Positions 19,485 through 28,610 of a stretch of DNA of 64,000 bases are shown piece after piece. The DNA comes from Kineobactrum salinum. GTDB lineage: Bacteria > Pseudomonadota > Gammaproteobacteria > Pseudomonadales > Halieaceae. Each line of letters begins with the position of its first letter. Position 1 is the first letter of the stretch. The notes beneath the pieces were generated by a model. That model was not told where the DNA came from, did not search any database, and worked only from the letters and a program-made list of their open reading frames with translations. Location: assembly GCF_010669285.1 (NCBI RefSeq), contig NZ_CP048711.1, positions 4,340,001 through 4,404,000 of the forward strand, written 5' to 3'. The translations under genes were made by a program, and so were the position numbers.

Positions 19485-21404
19485 TTGCTGTTGCGGGTAG
19501 TTTTGCTGGTCCTGTTGTTCCAGGCGGGGCATGCTGTTGCGGTGCCCACCTGGCCGCCACCGGCTGAAGATCGCGAGCAGTACCGCAATGCGGTGGAGGC
19601 AATCAACCGTGGCCGCTGGACTCAATACCAGCATCTGCGGCCGGGGCTGGAGAATTACCCGCTGGCCATCTACCTGGATTATTTCGAGTTGAGCCGCAAG
19701 CCGAGGCAGGTGCGGCCCGGTGATGCCCGTCTGTTCCTGCAGCGCAGCGAGGGTTCGCCGCTGCCCAACCGTTTTCTCGGGGTCTACCTGATGCAGGCCG
19801 GGCGCGACGCGCGATGGCAGGATTTCCTCACGGTGATGCCCAATGAACCCAACAGTATTGAATTGAAGTGCTATTACTTCCGGGCCCGGCTTGCCAGCGG
19901 GGACCAGCTGGCCGCATGGGAGGGTGCCGGGCGCCTCTGGGTGCACGGCGAATCCCGGCCCAAGGCCTGCGACCCCCTGTTCGATGCGTGGCTCAAGGCG
20001 GACCAGTTGAGCGATGAGGTGGTCTGGGCGCGGCTGCTGAAGGCCTTCGACGCGCGCCAGCGTTCCCTGATGAGCTACGTCGCTGGCAAGGGCAGCAGCC
20101 GGTTGCGCCCCTGGTCTGACAAACTGCTGGCGGTATATGCCCAGCCCGACCGGATCCGGGCTCTGGCGCCGCCCGCCGATAACCCCCGCGCCGCCGATAT
20201 TGCCGCTCACGGTATTGCCTATCTGACCCGGTACCGGCCGGAACCTGCGCTGCGGGAGTGGCTCTACTACCAACAACAGATGAAATTTGGCCCGCAGCAG
20301 GCCGCCCTGGTGGAAAACGCGATTGCTCTGCGCAGTCTGTTCGCCAAATCCGCGGCCAACAAGGCCTGGGTGGATGACGCCCTGGCGCGTCTGGGGGACG
20401 ACAAGCTGGTGGAGATTCGCGCGCGCTGGGCCTTGCGGGAACAGGATTGGCCGGGCCTGGCCCAGGCATTGTCGAAGCTGTCCCCGGAGGGACAGCAGGA
20501 TTCCGCATGGCGCTATTGGCGCGCGGTGACCCACGAGCGCGGTGGTGAACCGCAACTGGCCCGGGCGCTGTTCGAGGTGCTTGCCCGGGAGCGCGACTAC
20601 TACGGTTTTTTGGCGGCCGAGAGGCTGGGCCTGAAGCCCAGCTTCAATCACCGGGCGGTGGCGCTGGAGGACGACACGGCTCAGCCGTTGCGTGAACATC
20701 CGGTGGTGCGCCGGATCGCCGAGCTGTTTCATCACGATCAGGAGCAGTTGGCGCATTCGGAATGGTATCAGGTGTTGCAGAATACCGGCACCGAGGAGCA
20801 ACAGGCGCTGGCAGCTTTGGCAGCCACCCTGGGCTGGCACCGCATGGCAATCGATGCGGCCAATCAGGCCCGAGACTGGGATGCGCTGGATTTGCGTTTC
20901 CCGATGCCCTACAGGGACACCTTCAGCCGCCAGGCCTCGCTGCTCAATGTTCCCAGCAGCGAGCTGATGGCAATTGCGCGCCGGGAGAGCGCCTTCTTCG
21001 CCGGAGCCCGTTCGCCCGTCGGTGCCCGCGGCCTGATGCAGGTAATGCCGGCAACCGGCAGGCAGGTGGCGTCCCGGCTGGGTGCCCAGCACAGTGACAG
21101 TGCGCTGTTTGATGTCGAGCACAACGTCCGGCTGGGCAGCGCTTATTATCGCCAGCTGCTGGATCGCTACGGCGGCAACCGGGTACTGGCCATGACTGCC
21201 TACAACGCCGGGCCGCGGCGGGTTGACCGCTGGCGCAACAAGCCGGCCGAGGTGGTGCCTGTGGATGTCTGGATCGAAACCATCCCGTTTCGGGAAACCC
21301 GCAATTATGTCAAGGCGGTACTGGCCTACAACCTGGTCTTCAAGTACCTGATGGGTGAGGAGGGCAGTTTGCTCACGGCCCAGGAGCGGCAACTGGGGTA
21401 TTGA
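19485..21404 (+). CDS. slt: Soluble lytic murein transglycosylase
   Basis: Periplasmic enzyme cleaving the MurNAc-GlcNAc bond to form 1,6-anhydro ends. It has 639 residues, the usual Slt70 size: a hydrophobic signal peptide, an alpha-superhelical U/L region, and a C-terminal lysozyme-like domain. Catalytic glutamate lies in ARRESAF near residue 500, followed by GARGLMQVMPATG and TAYNAGPRRV. The only in-frame start is TTG at 19485, ten bases after GAGG. An ATG at 19477 would become the start if one C were missing from the CCC just after it, so the true N-terminus may be slightly longer. The next gene follows closely. Confidence 0.9.
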   Translation: MLLRVVLLVLLFQAGHAVAVPTWPPPAEDREQYRNAVEAINRGRWTQYQHLRPGLENYPLAIYLDYFELSRKPRQVRPGDARLFLQRSEGSPLPNRFLGVYLMQAGRDARWQDFLTVMPNEPNSIELKCYYFRARLASGDQLAAWEGAGRLWVHGESRPKACDPLFDAWLKADQLSDEVVWARLLKAFDARQRSLMSYVAGKGSSRLRPWSDKLLAVYAQPDRIRALAPPADNPRAADIAAHGIAYLTRYRPEPALREWLYYQQQMKFGPQQAALVENAIALRSLFAKSAANKAWVDDALARLGDDKLVEIRARWALREQDWPGLAQALSKLSPEGQQDSAWRYWRAVTHERGGEPQLARALFEVLARERDYYGFLAAERLGLKPSFNHRAVALEDDTAQPLREHPVVRRIAELFHHDQEQLAHSEWYQVLQNTGTEEQQALAALAATLGWHRMAIDAANQARDWDALDLRFPMPYRDTFSRQASLLNVPSSELMAIARRESAFFAGARSPVGARGLMQVMPATGRQVASRLGAQHSDSALFDVEHNVRLGSAYYRQLLDRYGGNRVLAMTAYNAGPRRVDRWRNKPAEVVPVDVWIETIPFRETRNYVKAVLAYNLVFKYLMGEEGSLLTAQERQLGY

Positions 21405-21502
21405 TCCGGTCACCGACAAGCAATGCCATGCAGCATCCGATCCCGCTTGCCCGGCACCGCCGATCAGGGGACGATGGTGGTCTGGCCGCTGTGAGCAATG
21501 CG

Positions 21503-22186
21503 ATGACACGTCACTGCAGTTTTATAATCCCCGTGCTGAACGAGGCCCCTCATATCGCCAGTGTGCTGCAGACCCTGGCCGAGCGGTTTCCGGAGGCCCA
21601 GCGCATCGTGGTGGATGGTGGCAGCACTGATGCGACCGTGGCGCAGGCACTGCCGCATTGCACACAGCTGTTGTTGGGCGCGCGTGGCAGGGCGGCGCAG
21701 ATGAACCTGGGCGCACGCGTCGCCAGCGGCGACTACCTGTTATTCCTGCATGCGGACAGTGTGCCGGATTTCGATATGCAGCAGCTCACCGCCTGTCTGC
21801 ATGGACGGCCCCAGTGGGGATTTTGCCGGCTGCGCTTGAGCGGCCGCCAGCCTGTGTTCCGCCTGCTCGAATGGGCGATAAACCGGCGCTCCAGTCTGTC
21901 GGGGATCGGTACCGGTGACCAGATGCTGCTGCTGCGGCGGGATGTTTTCGAGCGCAACCAGGGTTTTGCCACGCTGCCGCTGATGGAGGACGTGGAACTG
22001 TGCGCTCGCCTGCGCCAGCAAGCCCGCCCGCGGGTGCTGCCGCTGACGGTGGAAACCTCCAGTCGGCGCTGGGAGCAGCGTGGCGTGGCGCGCACGGTGC
22101 TGCAGATGTGGGCACTGCGGCTGGGTTTTGCGTTGGGCGTGGCACCGGCCCATCTATCGCGAGCATATTATGGCCGCCAGCTCTAA
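21503..22186 (+). CDS. Family 2 glycosyltransferase-like protein (rSAM/selenodomain-associated transferase 2 type)
   Basis: A 227-residue GT-A fold protein starting SFIIPVLNEAPHI, with VVDGGSTD as nucleotide-binding segment, FLHADSVP as DxD-like motif, and a C-terminal membrane-associated region. The match is to TIGR04283-type proteins, normally paired with TIGR04282 proteins, as here. The start is uncertain: ATG at 21503, or GTG at 21491; neither has a strong ribosome site. It overlaps the next gene by 17 bases. Substrate is unknown. Confidence 0.8.
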   Translation: MTRHCSFIIPVLNEAPHIASVLQTLAERFPEAQRIVVDGGSTDATVAQALPHCTQLLLGARGRAAQMNLGARVASGDYLLFLHADSVPDFDMQQLTACLHGRPQWGFCRLRLSGRQPVFRLLEWAINRRSSLSGIGTGDQMLLLRRDVFERNQGFATLPLMEDVELCARLRQQARPRVLPLTVETSSRRWEQRGVARTVLQMWALRLGFALGVAPAHLSRAYYGRQL

Positions 22187-22814
22187 TACCCTGGTGCAGC
22201 AGTTTGCCAGAGCACCGCGTGTGGGGGCCGTGAAGACCCGGTTGCAGCCGCCGCTGACAGCCAGCGCTGCCTGTGCTTTGCACTGCGAGCTGGTGCGCTG
22301 GACCAGCGCCACTCTCGGTGCGGCGGGCTTTGGCGAGGTGGAGCTCTGGGTCACCGGCAGCCCCGACGACGCACTGTTCCAGGACTGCCTGGACTTGGGG
22401 ATGGCTGCGATCAGGCAGCAGCAGGGGCGAGACCTGGGTGCCCGCATGCTGTTTGCGCTTGACCACGGTCTGGCCCGCTACCCCCAGGTATTGCTGGTAG
22501 GCAGTGACTGTCCCGGGCTGGATGCGGATTATCTGCACCGGGCTGCTACCGCCCTGCAGCATAGTGAATTGGTGCTGGGTCCTGCGCGGGACGGGGGATA
22601 TGTATTGCTGGGCGCGCGGCGGCCGGTCGCCCCGCTGTTTACCGACATGCCCTGGGGCACTGACAGGGTGCTGGCTCAGACTCTGCAGTGGGCGCGGTCG
22701 ATGGGGCTCGTCACCACTCTGCTGGAGCCGCTGACTGATATTGACCGGCCTGCGGATCTGCCGCACTGGCAGGCGCTGCGGGCGGCTGGCAGCCGCTCAG
22801 GTCGTTCCGGATGA
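22170..22814 (+). CDS. CofC-like transferase (rSAM/selenodomain-associated transferase 1 type)
   Basis: A 214-residue protein of the TIGR04282 type, a nucleotidyl- or glycosyl-transferase fold. Visible motifs are ARAPRVGAVKTRL at the N-terminus, VGSDCPGLD in the middle and GPARDGGYVLLG later. Its start lies inside the end of the preceding transferase gene, so they are translationally coupled. In other bacteria this pair sits with a radical-SAM protein and a selenodomain protein; neither is visible here. Substrate is unknown. Confidence 0.82.
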   Translation: MAASSNTLVQQFARAPRVGAVKTRLQPPLTASAACALHCELVRWTSATLGAAGFGEVELWVTGSPDDALFQDCLDLGMAAIRQQQGRDLGARMLFALDHGLARYPQVLLVGSDCPGLDADYLHRAATALQHSELVLGPARDGGYVLLGARRPVAPLFTDMPWGTDRVLAQTLQWARSMGLVTTLLEPLTDIDRPADLPHWQALRAAGSRSGRSG

Positions 22815-22819
22815 TGCAG

Positions 22820-23227
22820 TCAGGCGAGTGTTGAAGCCTGTGCCACCGGCTCGTGCTGGTGCACCGGCAGTGGGCTGCCGCTACGCGAGCGCTGGTACAG
22901 CAACCAGGCGATGGCGGTGCAATAGCTCAGGTTGGTTTGCAATTCGCTGTCCGGATTATTGAGGAAGGCGCGCTGACTGGCCAGGCCCCGGATGCGGCTC
23001 GCCAGTTCTGGTCGAAACGCGAGATAGCGGTCCCAGATATCCCGGTGCTGTGAGGCCGTGATGTGAAACAGGCCCAGGCCGTCCTTGCGCGCCGCAAACA
23101 GGCCCAGTTCGGGCGCGGCAATGGCCGCCTCCAGCAGAAAATCCTCGCTGACCGGATTCCAGGCTCCCAGATACTCCAGAGTCGGTCTGATAACCTGTTC
23201 TCTCAACTGCTCTGCGGTTACATACAT
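22820..23227 (-). CDS. Phage-type conserved hypothetical protein
   Basis: A 135-residue protein, with ATG at 23227 and an AGGAAG upstream. The segments LREQVIRPTLEYLG, LLEAAIAAPELGLF, and HRDIWDRYLAFRPELA recall a conserved uncharacterised protein of tailed phages and prophages; this is recognition from memory. No other phage gene is nearby, so it looks like a domesticated or orphan gene. It converges on the CofC-like gene with only five bases between stops. The upstream region is noticeably AT-rich. Confidence 0.6.
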   Translation of the reverse strand: MYVTAEQLREQVIRPTLEYLGAWNPVSEDFLLEAAIAAPELGLFAARKDGLGLFHITASQHRDIWDRYLAFRPELASRIRGLASQRAFLNNPDSELQTNLSYCTAIAWLLYQRSRSGSPLPVHQHEPVAQASTLA

Positions 23228-23625
23228 AGCCCACTTCCTCGCAGGGTGGCACATCCGCCCATTTGTCCCCGGCGGATATGCAGGTGCCGTCCCTTTCAGT
23301 TGCGAAGATTCCCCAACCGCGAGAAACATGACACCTGCGCATGTTTAGCATACAGTATCAAGAAATCCAATAAAAATAATAGCTTGCAGGGCTTTTTTTA
23401 TCTTTTATCTGGATATGCGACGTAAGTCACAATTATGGAGGGGATTGATTGTGGGTGTAATTGTCGTCAAATACCTTTAAATGTAAGGAAATGTCTCGAA
23501 TTAAGCTGAAATATGGCCTTGGTGTGCTGGGTCGGATGTTGAATCAGTTTATGGGGGTTGATTGCTGCGGGGACAAGGACCATCACAGGTCCTGGCGGAC
23601 TACAGCGAGGAAGTGCAAAGCAGAG
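23228..23625. other. AT-rich intergenic region
   Basis: No gene is supported in these 398 bases. From about 23340 to 23540 the composition is clearly more AT-rich than the surroundings, with runs such as AATAAAAATAATA and a T7 tract. This suggests promoter or foreign-origin DNA upstream of the phage-type gene. A 24-codon frame at 23436 (ATGGAGGGG) and a longer one from 23491 lack support. Confidence 0.45.
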
Positions 23626-23991
23626 CTAGCCGCCGGCAATTTTGGTGCGGTAGCCCCTCGCTTCGAGTTCCCGTGCCAACAGTTGCCGCTGGTCACCCTG
23701 GATCTCGACAGTATCGTTCTTCACTGCGCCGCCGACACCGCACTTTTGCTTCAGCGCCTTGGCGAGCAGTTTCAGTTCAGGGGCAGCCAGCGGCAGGCCC
23801 CGGATAATGGTCACCGCCTTGCCGCCACGACCCCCGGTTTCGCGGTGCAGGCGTACAATGCCATCCCCGGTCACGGCGGGCCGGGCCCGGCCGCAGACAC
23901 AGGCGGCCACTGGCCGCTGACATTGGGGGCAGAGGCGGCCGCCGTCAGTGGAGTAAACAAGGGTGGAACTGTTACTGTCGCGTTTGGCCAT
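23626..23991 (-). CDS. yciH: YciH/SUI1-family translation-initiation-related protein
   Basis: A 121-residue bacterial homolog of eIF1/SUI1. The N-terminus has the cysteine cluster CPQC and CVC typical of YciH. The SUI1 domain follows, with VRLHRETGGRGGKAVTIIRG, LAKALKQKCGVGG and KNDTVEIQGDQR. ATG at 23991 is preceded by GGGAG. Bacterial YciH can influence initiation fidelity, but its normal role is unclear. It is divergent from slyX, with 84 bases between starts. Confidence 0.9.
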   Translation of the reverse strand: MAKRDSNSSTLVYSTDGGRLCPQCQRPVAACVCGRARPAVTGDGIVRLHRETGGRGGKAVTIIRGLPLAAPELKLLAKALKQKCGVGGAVKNDTVEIQGDQRQLLARELEARGYRTKIAGG

Positions 23992-24075
23992 TGCCGCTCC
24001 CGGAGATTGAGCCTGGCGTCGGAGTATATTAGCCTGCGTCCTGTATTTAAACTGCGATGGAGCGGTGGCCGGATC

Positions 24076-24300
24076 ATGGACAAAAAACTGCTGCAGTCGC
24101 AGCTTGAGGAACTGCAAACCCAGCTGGCCTTTCAGGATGATACGGTTCAGGCTCTGCAGCAGGCGCTTGCCAGTCAGCAACAGGAATTGATGCTGCTGCA
24201 GCGTCAGCTTGAATTGCTCAAGCAGCGCCAGGACGAGCAGGCCTCCGCGCTGGAAGAGCTGCCCGGCTCCGGCGATTCCGAGCAACCACCCCACTACTGA
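24076..24300 (+). CDS. slyX: SlyX family coiled-coil protein
   Basis: A 74-residue acidic, glutamine- and leucine-rich coiled coil. The pattern QLEELQTQLAFQDDTVQALQ, then LLQRQLELLKQR, and a C-terminal PPHY is diagnostic of SlyX. Function is unknown; slyX is often near slyD or ribosome-related genes. ATG at 24076; no strong Shine-Dalgarno is seen. It is divergent from yciH. Confidence 0.88.
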   Translation: MDKKLLQSQLEELQTQLAFQDDTVQALQQALASQQQELMLLQRQLELLKQRQDEQASALEELPGSGDSEQPPHY

Positions 24301-24426
24301 AGATCAGCCGTCCACTCATTGCCGGCCGTCATGGACAGTGGCTGCGCAATTGGTTATAAATGTCCCCTTCGCAAGTGAGCATCACGGCTTGCACGGTTTC
24401 GGGCCTCGGGCAAGCAGCAATCTTCT

Positions 24427-25694
24427 ATGTATCGTTACCGTCTCGACAATTCCCTCATTTTCACCTGTGAAGATCTGGTGCTGTTCAGAGAGTCTCCGTT
24501 TGCCAGCTGGATGGAACGGCTGACGCTGGAGAACCCGGGGCACGGGATTCTCCCGGATACGGGCAGCGAAGCGCCGCGTGACCCGGTATTGCCGCAGGAT
24601 GATGTTGCGGCAACCCTGCGGGCGGAGGGGCACCAGGTCACCCTGGTGGAGTGGGAGGACGAGGAGCCCCTGCGGCGCAATGCCACGCTGCTGGCCATGC
24701 GCTACGGCGCGGATTTTATCGTCAACGGACAGCTCGCTGCCGGCTCTCTGTCCGGTGCCGTCAACCTGCTGATGAAAACCCGGGGCCGGTCCGAGCTTGG
24801 CCAGCACCTGTACGTACCCTGCGATACCCAGGGCAAAAGCGGCCTGCATTCCCCCTTTAGACTGTGCTTCCTCGCTGACCTGTTGCAGAGTCTGCAAGGC
24901 GAACTGCCGCCCCGGATGCTGATTATTCATGGTGGCGCCGAACTGCTGCCATTGCAGACCGAAGATCACATCTACTATTACCGTGCCGTAAAGCAGCGCT
25001 TTCTGCAGTCGCAACAGCAGTTTCGCAAGCACCGGATGCCGGACCCCGCGTTGTCCGCCCATGCCGGTCGCTGGGCAATCTGTGCCAACGAGGTATTGAA
25101 GCAGCGCGCACAGCAGTCGGTTGTGCTGGCCGAACGCGAGGCCGCAGCGGAGGCTCAGCGAGCAGGGGAACAGCCGCAACGGGTGGCGGCCCAGGCCGGC
25201 GCCGGCCAGTCCAGCTATGACCCGGACTGGGTGCCCGTGCCGGGAATGGGCGGCGCCAGCGGCAATGGCGCTCAGGTCCGGCCGAACATTACTGCAACCA
25301 GGGGGCGGGTGATACCGCAGGCAGAAAGCTGCGGGACAAAGAGCAATTCCAGCCGCGCCGGAGCGGCATCCTGCCGCCAGGCCAGATCGAGCGCCGCCGC
25401 CGTCCGGCGCCGCCGACCGCGCTGGGCGGGCAACGCGAACCGGGTCCACCAGCGGCCGGCCTGGCCTCGCATCCGCTGGACAGTCCCGGTTTCAATATCG
25501 GTTTCCATGCAACAGCCAGGGGCGAAGCGGATGCCAGTCCCGCTGCCGGGCGATCGGAACAGGCGCCTGGCAGCGCTCTGGTGGGTCGCTTGCCGCTCGC
25601 TGCGCAGACACCGGTTGACCGCGACCGGGAGCAGACAGAGCCGCCGGGCGCTCTTTCGAGCAGTCTGTTTACCGGAGACAGTGAGCCGGACTAG
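24427..25694 (+). CDS. Hypothetical protein with a degenerate RecB-like nuclease region and disordered tail (one-base frameshift)
   Basis: Restored length is about 422 residues. Residues 1-230 have the layout of a TM0106-type RecB-family domain: DLVLFRESPFASWMERL, then RYGADFIVNGQL, then LGQHLYVPCDTQGKSG and YYYRAVKQRFLQ. The metal-binding positions look altered (a NLL where an aspartate is expected, and DTQGK), so activity is doubtful. The rest is low-complexity, rich in Pro, Gln and Arg. The frame breaks at the G5 run 25301-25305; one added G leads to a TAG at 25692. Family assignment is tentative; it may be a structural or regulatory protein. Confidence 0.55.
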
Positions 25695-25803
25695 CGGGAC
25701 GTCGACTCTCCCGGGCGCGAGCCGGGACGAGCGGCTCGCAAATCTGGTCCGCAAAGATACAATGGAACTCCGGTGCCCCGGATGCAAGTCAGGAGACTGT
25801 CAC

Positions 25804-26270
25804 ATGCGCTACGCGATCATGGTTCCGGCAATTCTCGCGGTGCTGTTGCCGGCCCGCCTGCTGTGGGCACAGTACGATATCCAGACCAACCTGCCCACCT
25901 GCGCAACCCTCGACTGGTCGGCGAAAGTGCATCGCAGTTACCCGGACATTGCCCAGATCTGCCAGGGGTCTACCAGAAGGATGGCAAGCTCTATGCCAAG
26001 GCCGAGGTCGAGGTGATCCGGGTGGTGGGCAACCGTATCACCATTCGCAGCAGACACGTTGATGGCAGCAGTGGCCACCAGGCCAGCATGCGGGTGGGCC
26101 CGGACTGGCGTGCGACCATTGATGGCAAACAGTTGCGTGTAGGGGAACTGGTACCGGGCCAGGTGCTTACCGTGTACATTCCCGAGGACCGGTTCGTGTT
26201 GACGCTGGAGGGCGATACCGACGGCGCTGAAATCGTGGTCGACGACAAGGCTCCCGAGCAGACCGATTAG
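25804..26270 (+). CDS. Small exported protein, unknown function (one-base frameshift)
   Basis: ATG at 25804 has AGGAG upstream. A signal peptide (about 1-24, ending LLWAQ) is followed by a beta-rich mature part. One cysteine pair (in LPTCATLDW and AQICQG) could form a disulfide. The frame breaks at the G4 run 25965-25968; one added G restores 155 residues ending with an acidic tail. It resembles no enzyme I know. It converges with the next gene; their stops overlap by three bases. Confidence 0.68.
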
Positions 26271-26608
26271 TCCTCTACCCAGATCCGGCGCAGCGGTTCA
26301 CCGAAATCATCGTAGACTATCTTGCTGCGGGGCGGGCGGCGGCGGTGTCCGGACCTGGTATGGGTGCCGCTGCGCTTCAGCAGGGCCTTGCGCCTGGCCT
26401 CGATCGCGGCCACTACTTCGGGTACCAGGGTGCGCTCAATTCGCGGCTCCAGGAACAGGCGGCGGGTGAGATACAGTGGAGCCGCGAGCGGATCCTTGCC
26501 GCTGGTGCCCTGGGGCACGGCCTCCACTTCGCCGCCCCGCGCCAGGAAACGGTTGGTTTCCCGCTCCAGCGCGGCGCGCAGCTCTGCTTTGGTTTCCAGT
26601 TTTTTCAT
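26267..26608 (-). CDS. FLxRGG-motif protein, unknown function
   Basis: A 113-residue basic protein. Near residues 10-30 it has ETNRFLARGGEVEAV, the same FLxRGGx(I/V) pattern as the small protein at 12675-12869. A Lys/Arg-rich region and an acidic C-terminus (FGEPLRRIWVED) follow. A nucleic-acid or RNA-polymerase contact is plausible but unproven. ATG at 26608 is used; a GTG twelve bases upstream is an alternative. Confidence 0.65.
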   Translation of the reverse strand: MKKLETKAELRAALERETNRFLARGGEVEAVPQGTSGKDPLAAPLYLTRRLFLEPRIERTLVPEVVAAIEARRKALLKRSGTHTRSGHRRRPPRSKIVYDDFGEPLRRIWVED

Positions 26609-26775
26609 GCTAATGCCCACCGGGAGATTCTCCCTGGCTGGCCGCCAGGCCACTATATCCAAACCTCTTAGTATAGCGCCGTTGTAGCGGATTCATAGTG
26701 ACCCGCTTGTCGTTGCGTTGTGTGACTCGGCGACAATCTGGTTTAATGCACAGCCTGTTTCACCGGAGTAATTGC

Positions 26776-27846
26776 ATGATCTGGCTTGTGTTCGCCATTG
26801 TGGCCTGGTTCCTGGTCAGTATCTGGTATCTGCGGGGGGAGGATCTGGCAGCACTGGATGAGCCGGCCCTGCCTCTGCCCGGCAGCCCTCCCAGCGAAGC
26901 CCACCATGCGGTTGTTGCCCGGCTCGGCGAATTCAGCCGCAGCAACCAGGCCAGGCGCGGCAAGGCGCGTCTGCAGGTCATACGCGGCTACCTGGACAGT
27001 TTGAGTGATGGGCGCGAGTTCGGCGCAAGCTTCGAACCGGCAGCCGGACCGGTGCGTGGCGAATGGGTGCAGGCGCCGGGCGCTGACAGCCGCCGGCGCC
27101 TGCTTTACCTACACGGTGGAGCCTGGTTCGCGGGCAGTCCGAAGAGCCACCGGGCGATTACCGACAGATTGGCACGCCTGACCGGTGCCGCCGTGCTGGC
27201 ACTGGATTACCGGCTGCTCCCTGAGCATCGCCGTCGTGATGGCATCGAAGATAGCCGCGAGGCCTGGCGCTGGATACTCGACCACGGGCCCTGCGGTGCC
27301 GAGGCAGCTGACAGTGTGGTGGTGGCAGGGGATTCGGCCGGCGGCAGCCTTGCGCTGGGCCTGCTCGCCTGGATCCGGGACGAGGGTTTGCGCCAGGCGA
27401 ACGCAGCCGTGGTGTTTTCACCCTCCACCGATCTGACCTTGAGTTCCCCCAGCCTGCGCAGCAACCTGGCCAGCGACCCCATGCTGGGGCCTGCCTTTGG
27501 CGCACTGGCCCGAATTCCCGCGCTGTTGCTGCTGTGGGCCACCTGGTACGGCAATCGTCTGCCGCCATCCCATCCGGACATTTCGCCATTGCGCGGTGAT
27601 CTCGCCGGCCTGCCGCCAATACTGATCCAGGTCAGCGAGCAGGAAATGCTGCTGGATGATGCCCGTCGCTACACCGCGAAGGCTCGCCGGGCCGGGTCGC
27701 CGGTTACCCTGCAGAGCTGGCCGCACATGGTGCATGTCTGGCAGATGTTTACGCCCGAACTGCCTGAAGCGGAAGCAGCCTATAAGGCGGTTGCCCGGTT
27801 TCTTGCCGGTGTGGGAGTGCCGGTGGCCGAGGAACTCCCGGCATGA
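26776..27846 (+). CDS. Alpha/beta hydrolase, hormone-sensitive-lipase family esterase
   Basis: A 356-residue esterase with an N-terminal membrane anchor (about 3-19). The oxyanion motif HGGAW is at 113-117 and the nucleophile in GDSAGG is Ser187, both hallmarks of the HSL/GDXG family. Candidate Asp (SEQEMLLDD) and His (WPHMVHVW) complete the triad. ATG at 26776 follows GGAG; the longer upstream frame has no ribosome site. The stop overlaps the plsC start (ATGA), so the two are coupled, suggesting a role in lipid turnover. Confidence 0.87.
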   Translation: MIWLVFAIVAWFLVSIWYLRGEDLAALDEPALPLPGSPPSEAHHAVVARLGEFSRSNQARRGKARLQVIRGYLDSLSDGREFGASFEPAAGPVRGEWVQAPGADSRRRLLYLHGGAWFAGSPKSHRAITDRLARLTGAAVLALDYRLLPEHRRRDGIEDSREAWRWILDHGPCGAEAADSVVVAGDSAGGSLALGLLAWIRDEGLRQANAAVVFSPSTDLTLSSPSLRSNLASDPMLGPAFGALARIPALLLLWATWYGNRLPPSHPDISPLRGDLAGLPPILIQVSEQEMLLDDARRYTAKARRAGSPVTLQSWPHMVHVWQMFTPELPEAEAAYKAVARFLAGVGVPVAEELPA

Positions 27847-28610
27847 ATACACTGCGCTCCCTGTTGGTGCTGCTGTGGATGGTGGTCACAGTGATACCGT
27901 TCGGTTTTGCACTGATCGTCGGTTCGGTATTTTTGCGGGACACCCGTATCTGGTGGCTGTTTGCAGTGCCCTGGCTGCGTGGAGTGATCGTCGCCGCCCG
28001 GGTAATAGCCGGCGTGAAATACCGGGTGCAGGGCATGGAGAACCTGCCCGCGGCAAGCGACATGCAACGTATTGTGCTGTGCCCGAAACACCAGTCGACC
28101 TGGGAAACGTTTTTCTTCCCCAGCATGACGCCGCATCCTCTGGCCTATGTATTCAAGCAGGAACTGCTCTATATTCCGGTCTTTGGCTGGTGTCTGGCGC
28201 GGCTGAAAATGGTCCACATCGACCGCAGCAAGCGCAGTGAGGCCTGGACCAGGGTTGCCGCCCAGGGCCGCAAGCTGATGGACCGCGGCAAGTGGGTGAT
28301 CATGTTTCCCGAGGGCACCCGCACCGAGCGTGGCCGCAAGGGCAGCTACAAGTCCGGCGCTACCCGGTTGGCGGTCGCCACCGGGGCGAGTGTGATTCCG
28401 ATCGCCGTAACCTCTGGCCGCTGCTGGCCTCGCCGCAGTTTTTCACTGGTGCCTGGCACCATTGATGTCTCCATCGGTGCGCCGATATCCGCAGTGAACC
28501 GTCGCCCCGGTGAATTGATGGATGAGATTGAACAATGGATCGAGCGGGAGATGCAGCGGCTGGATCCGGAAGCCTATCGCATGCAGCCGCCGGAATCGCC
28601 AGCGCCCTGA
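27843..28610 (+). CDS. plsC: 1-acyl-sn-glycerol-3-phosphate acyltransferase
   Basis: Transfers an acyl chain to lysophosphatidic acid at the inner membrane. It has 255 residues with an N-terminal membrane region. The catalytic motif reads HQSTWE (83-88), an H-x4-E variant common in proteobacterial PlsC, and FPEGTRTE is the second block. ATG overlaps the esterase stop by four bases. This is a second PlsC-type gene in the window, besides the N-terminal domain of the OlsF-like protein; they are not closely similar. Confidence 0.88.
   Translation: MNTLRSLLVLLWMVVTVIPFGFALIVGSVFLRDTRIWWLFAVPWLRGVIVAARVIAGVKYRVQGMENLPAASDMQRIVLCPKHQSTWETFFFPSMTPHPLAYVFKQELLYIPVFGWCLARLKMVHIDRSKRSEAWTRVAAQGRKLMDRGKWVIMFPEGTRTERGRKGSYKSGATRLAVATGASVIPIAVTSGRCWPRRSFSLVPGTIDVSIGAPISAVNRRPGELMDEIEQWIEREMQRLDPEAYRMQPPESPAP

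Noticed and set aside
23330-23370. A LexA-type site (TACTGTATGC on the minus strand) upstream of the phage-type gene.
   Set aside because: Only one half-site matches; the second half lacks ACAG.
23461-24075. A plus-strand gene in frame with and upstream of slyX.
   Set aside because: It overlaps yciH on the other strand, has no known domain, and slyX has the expected length from its own ATG.
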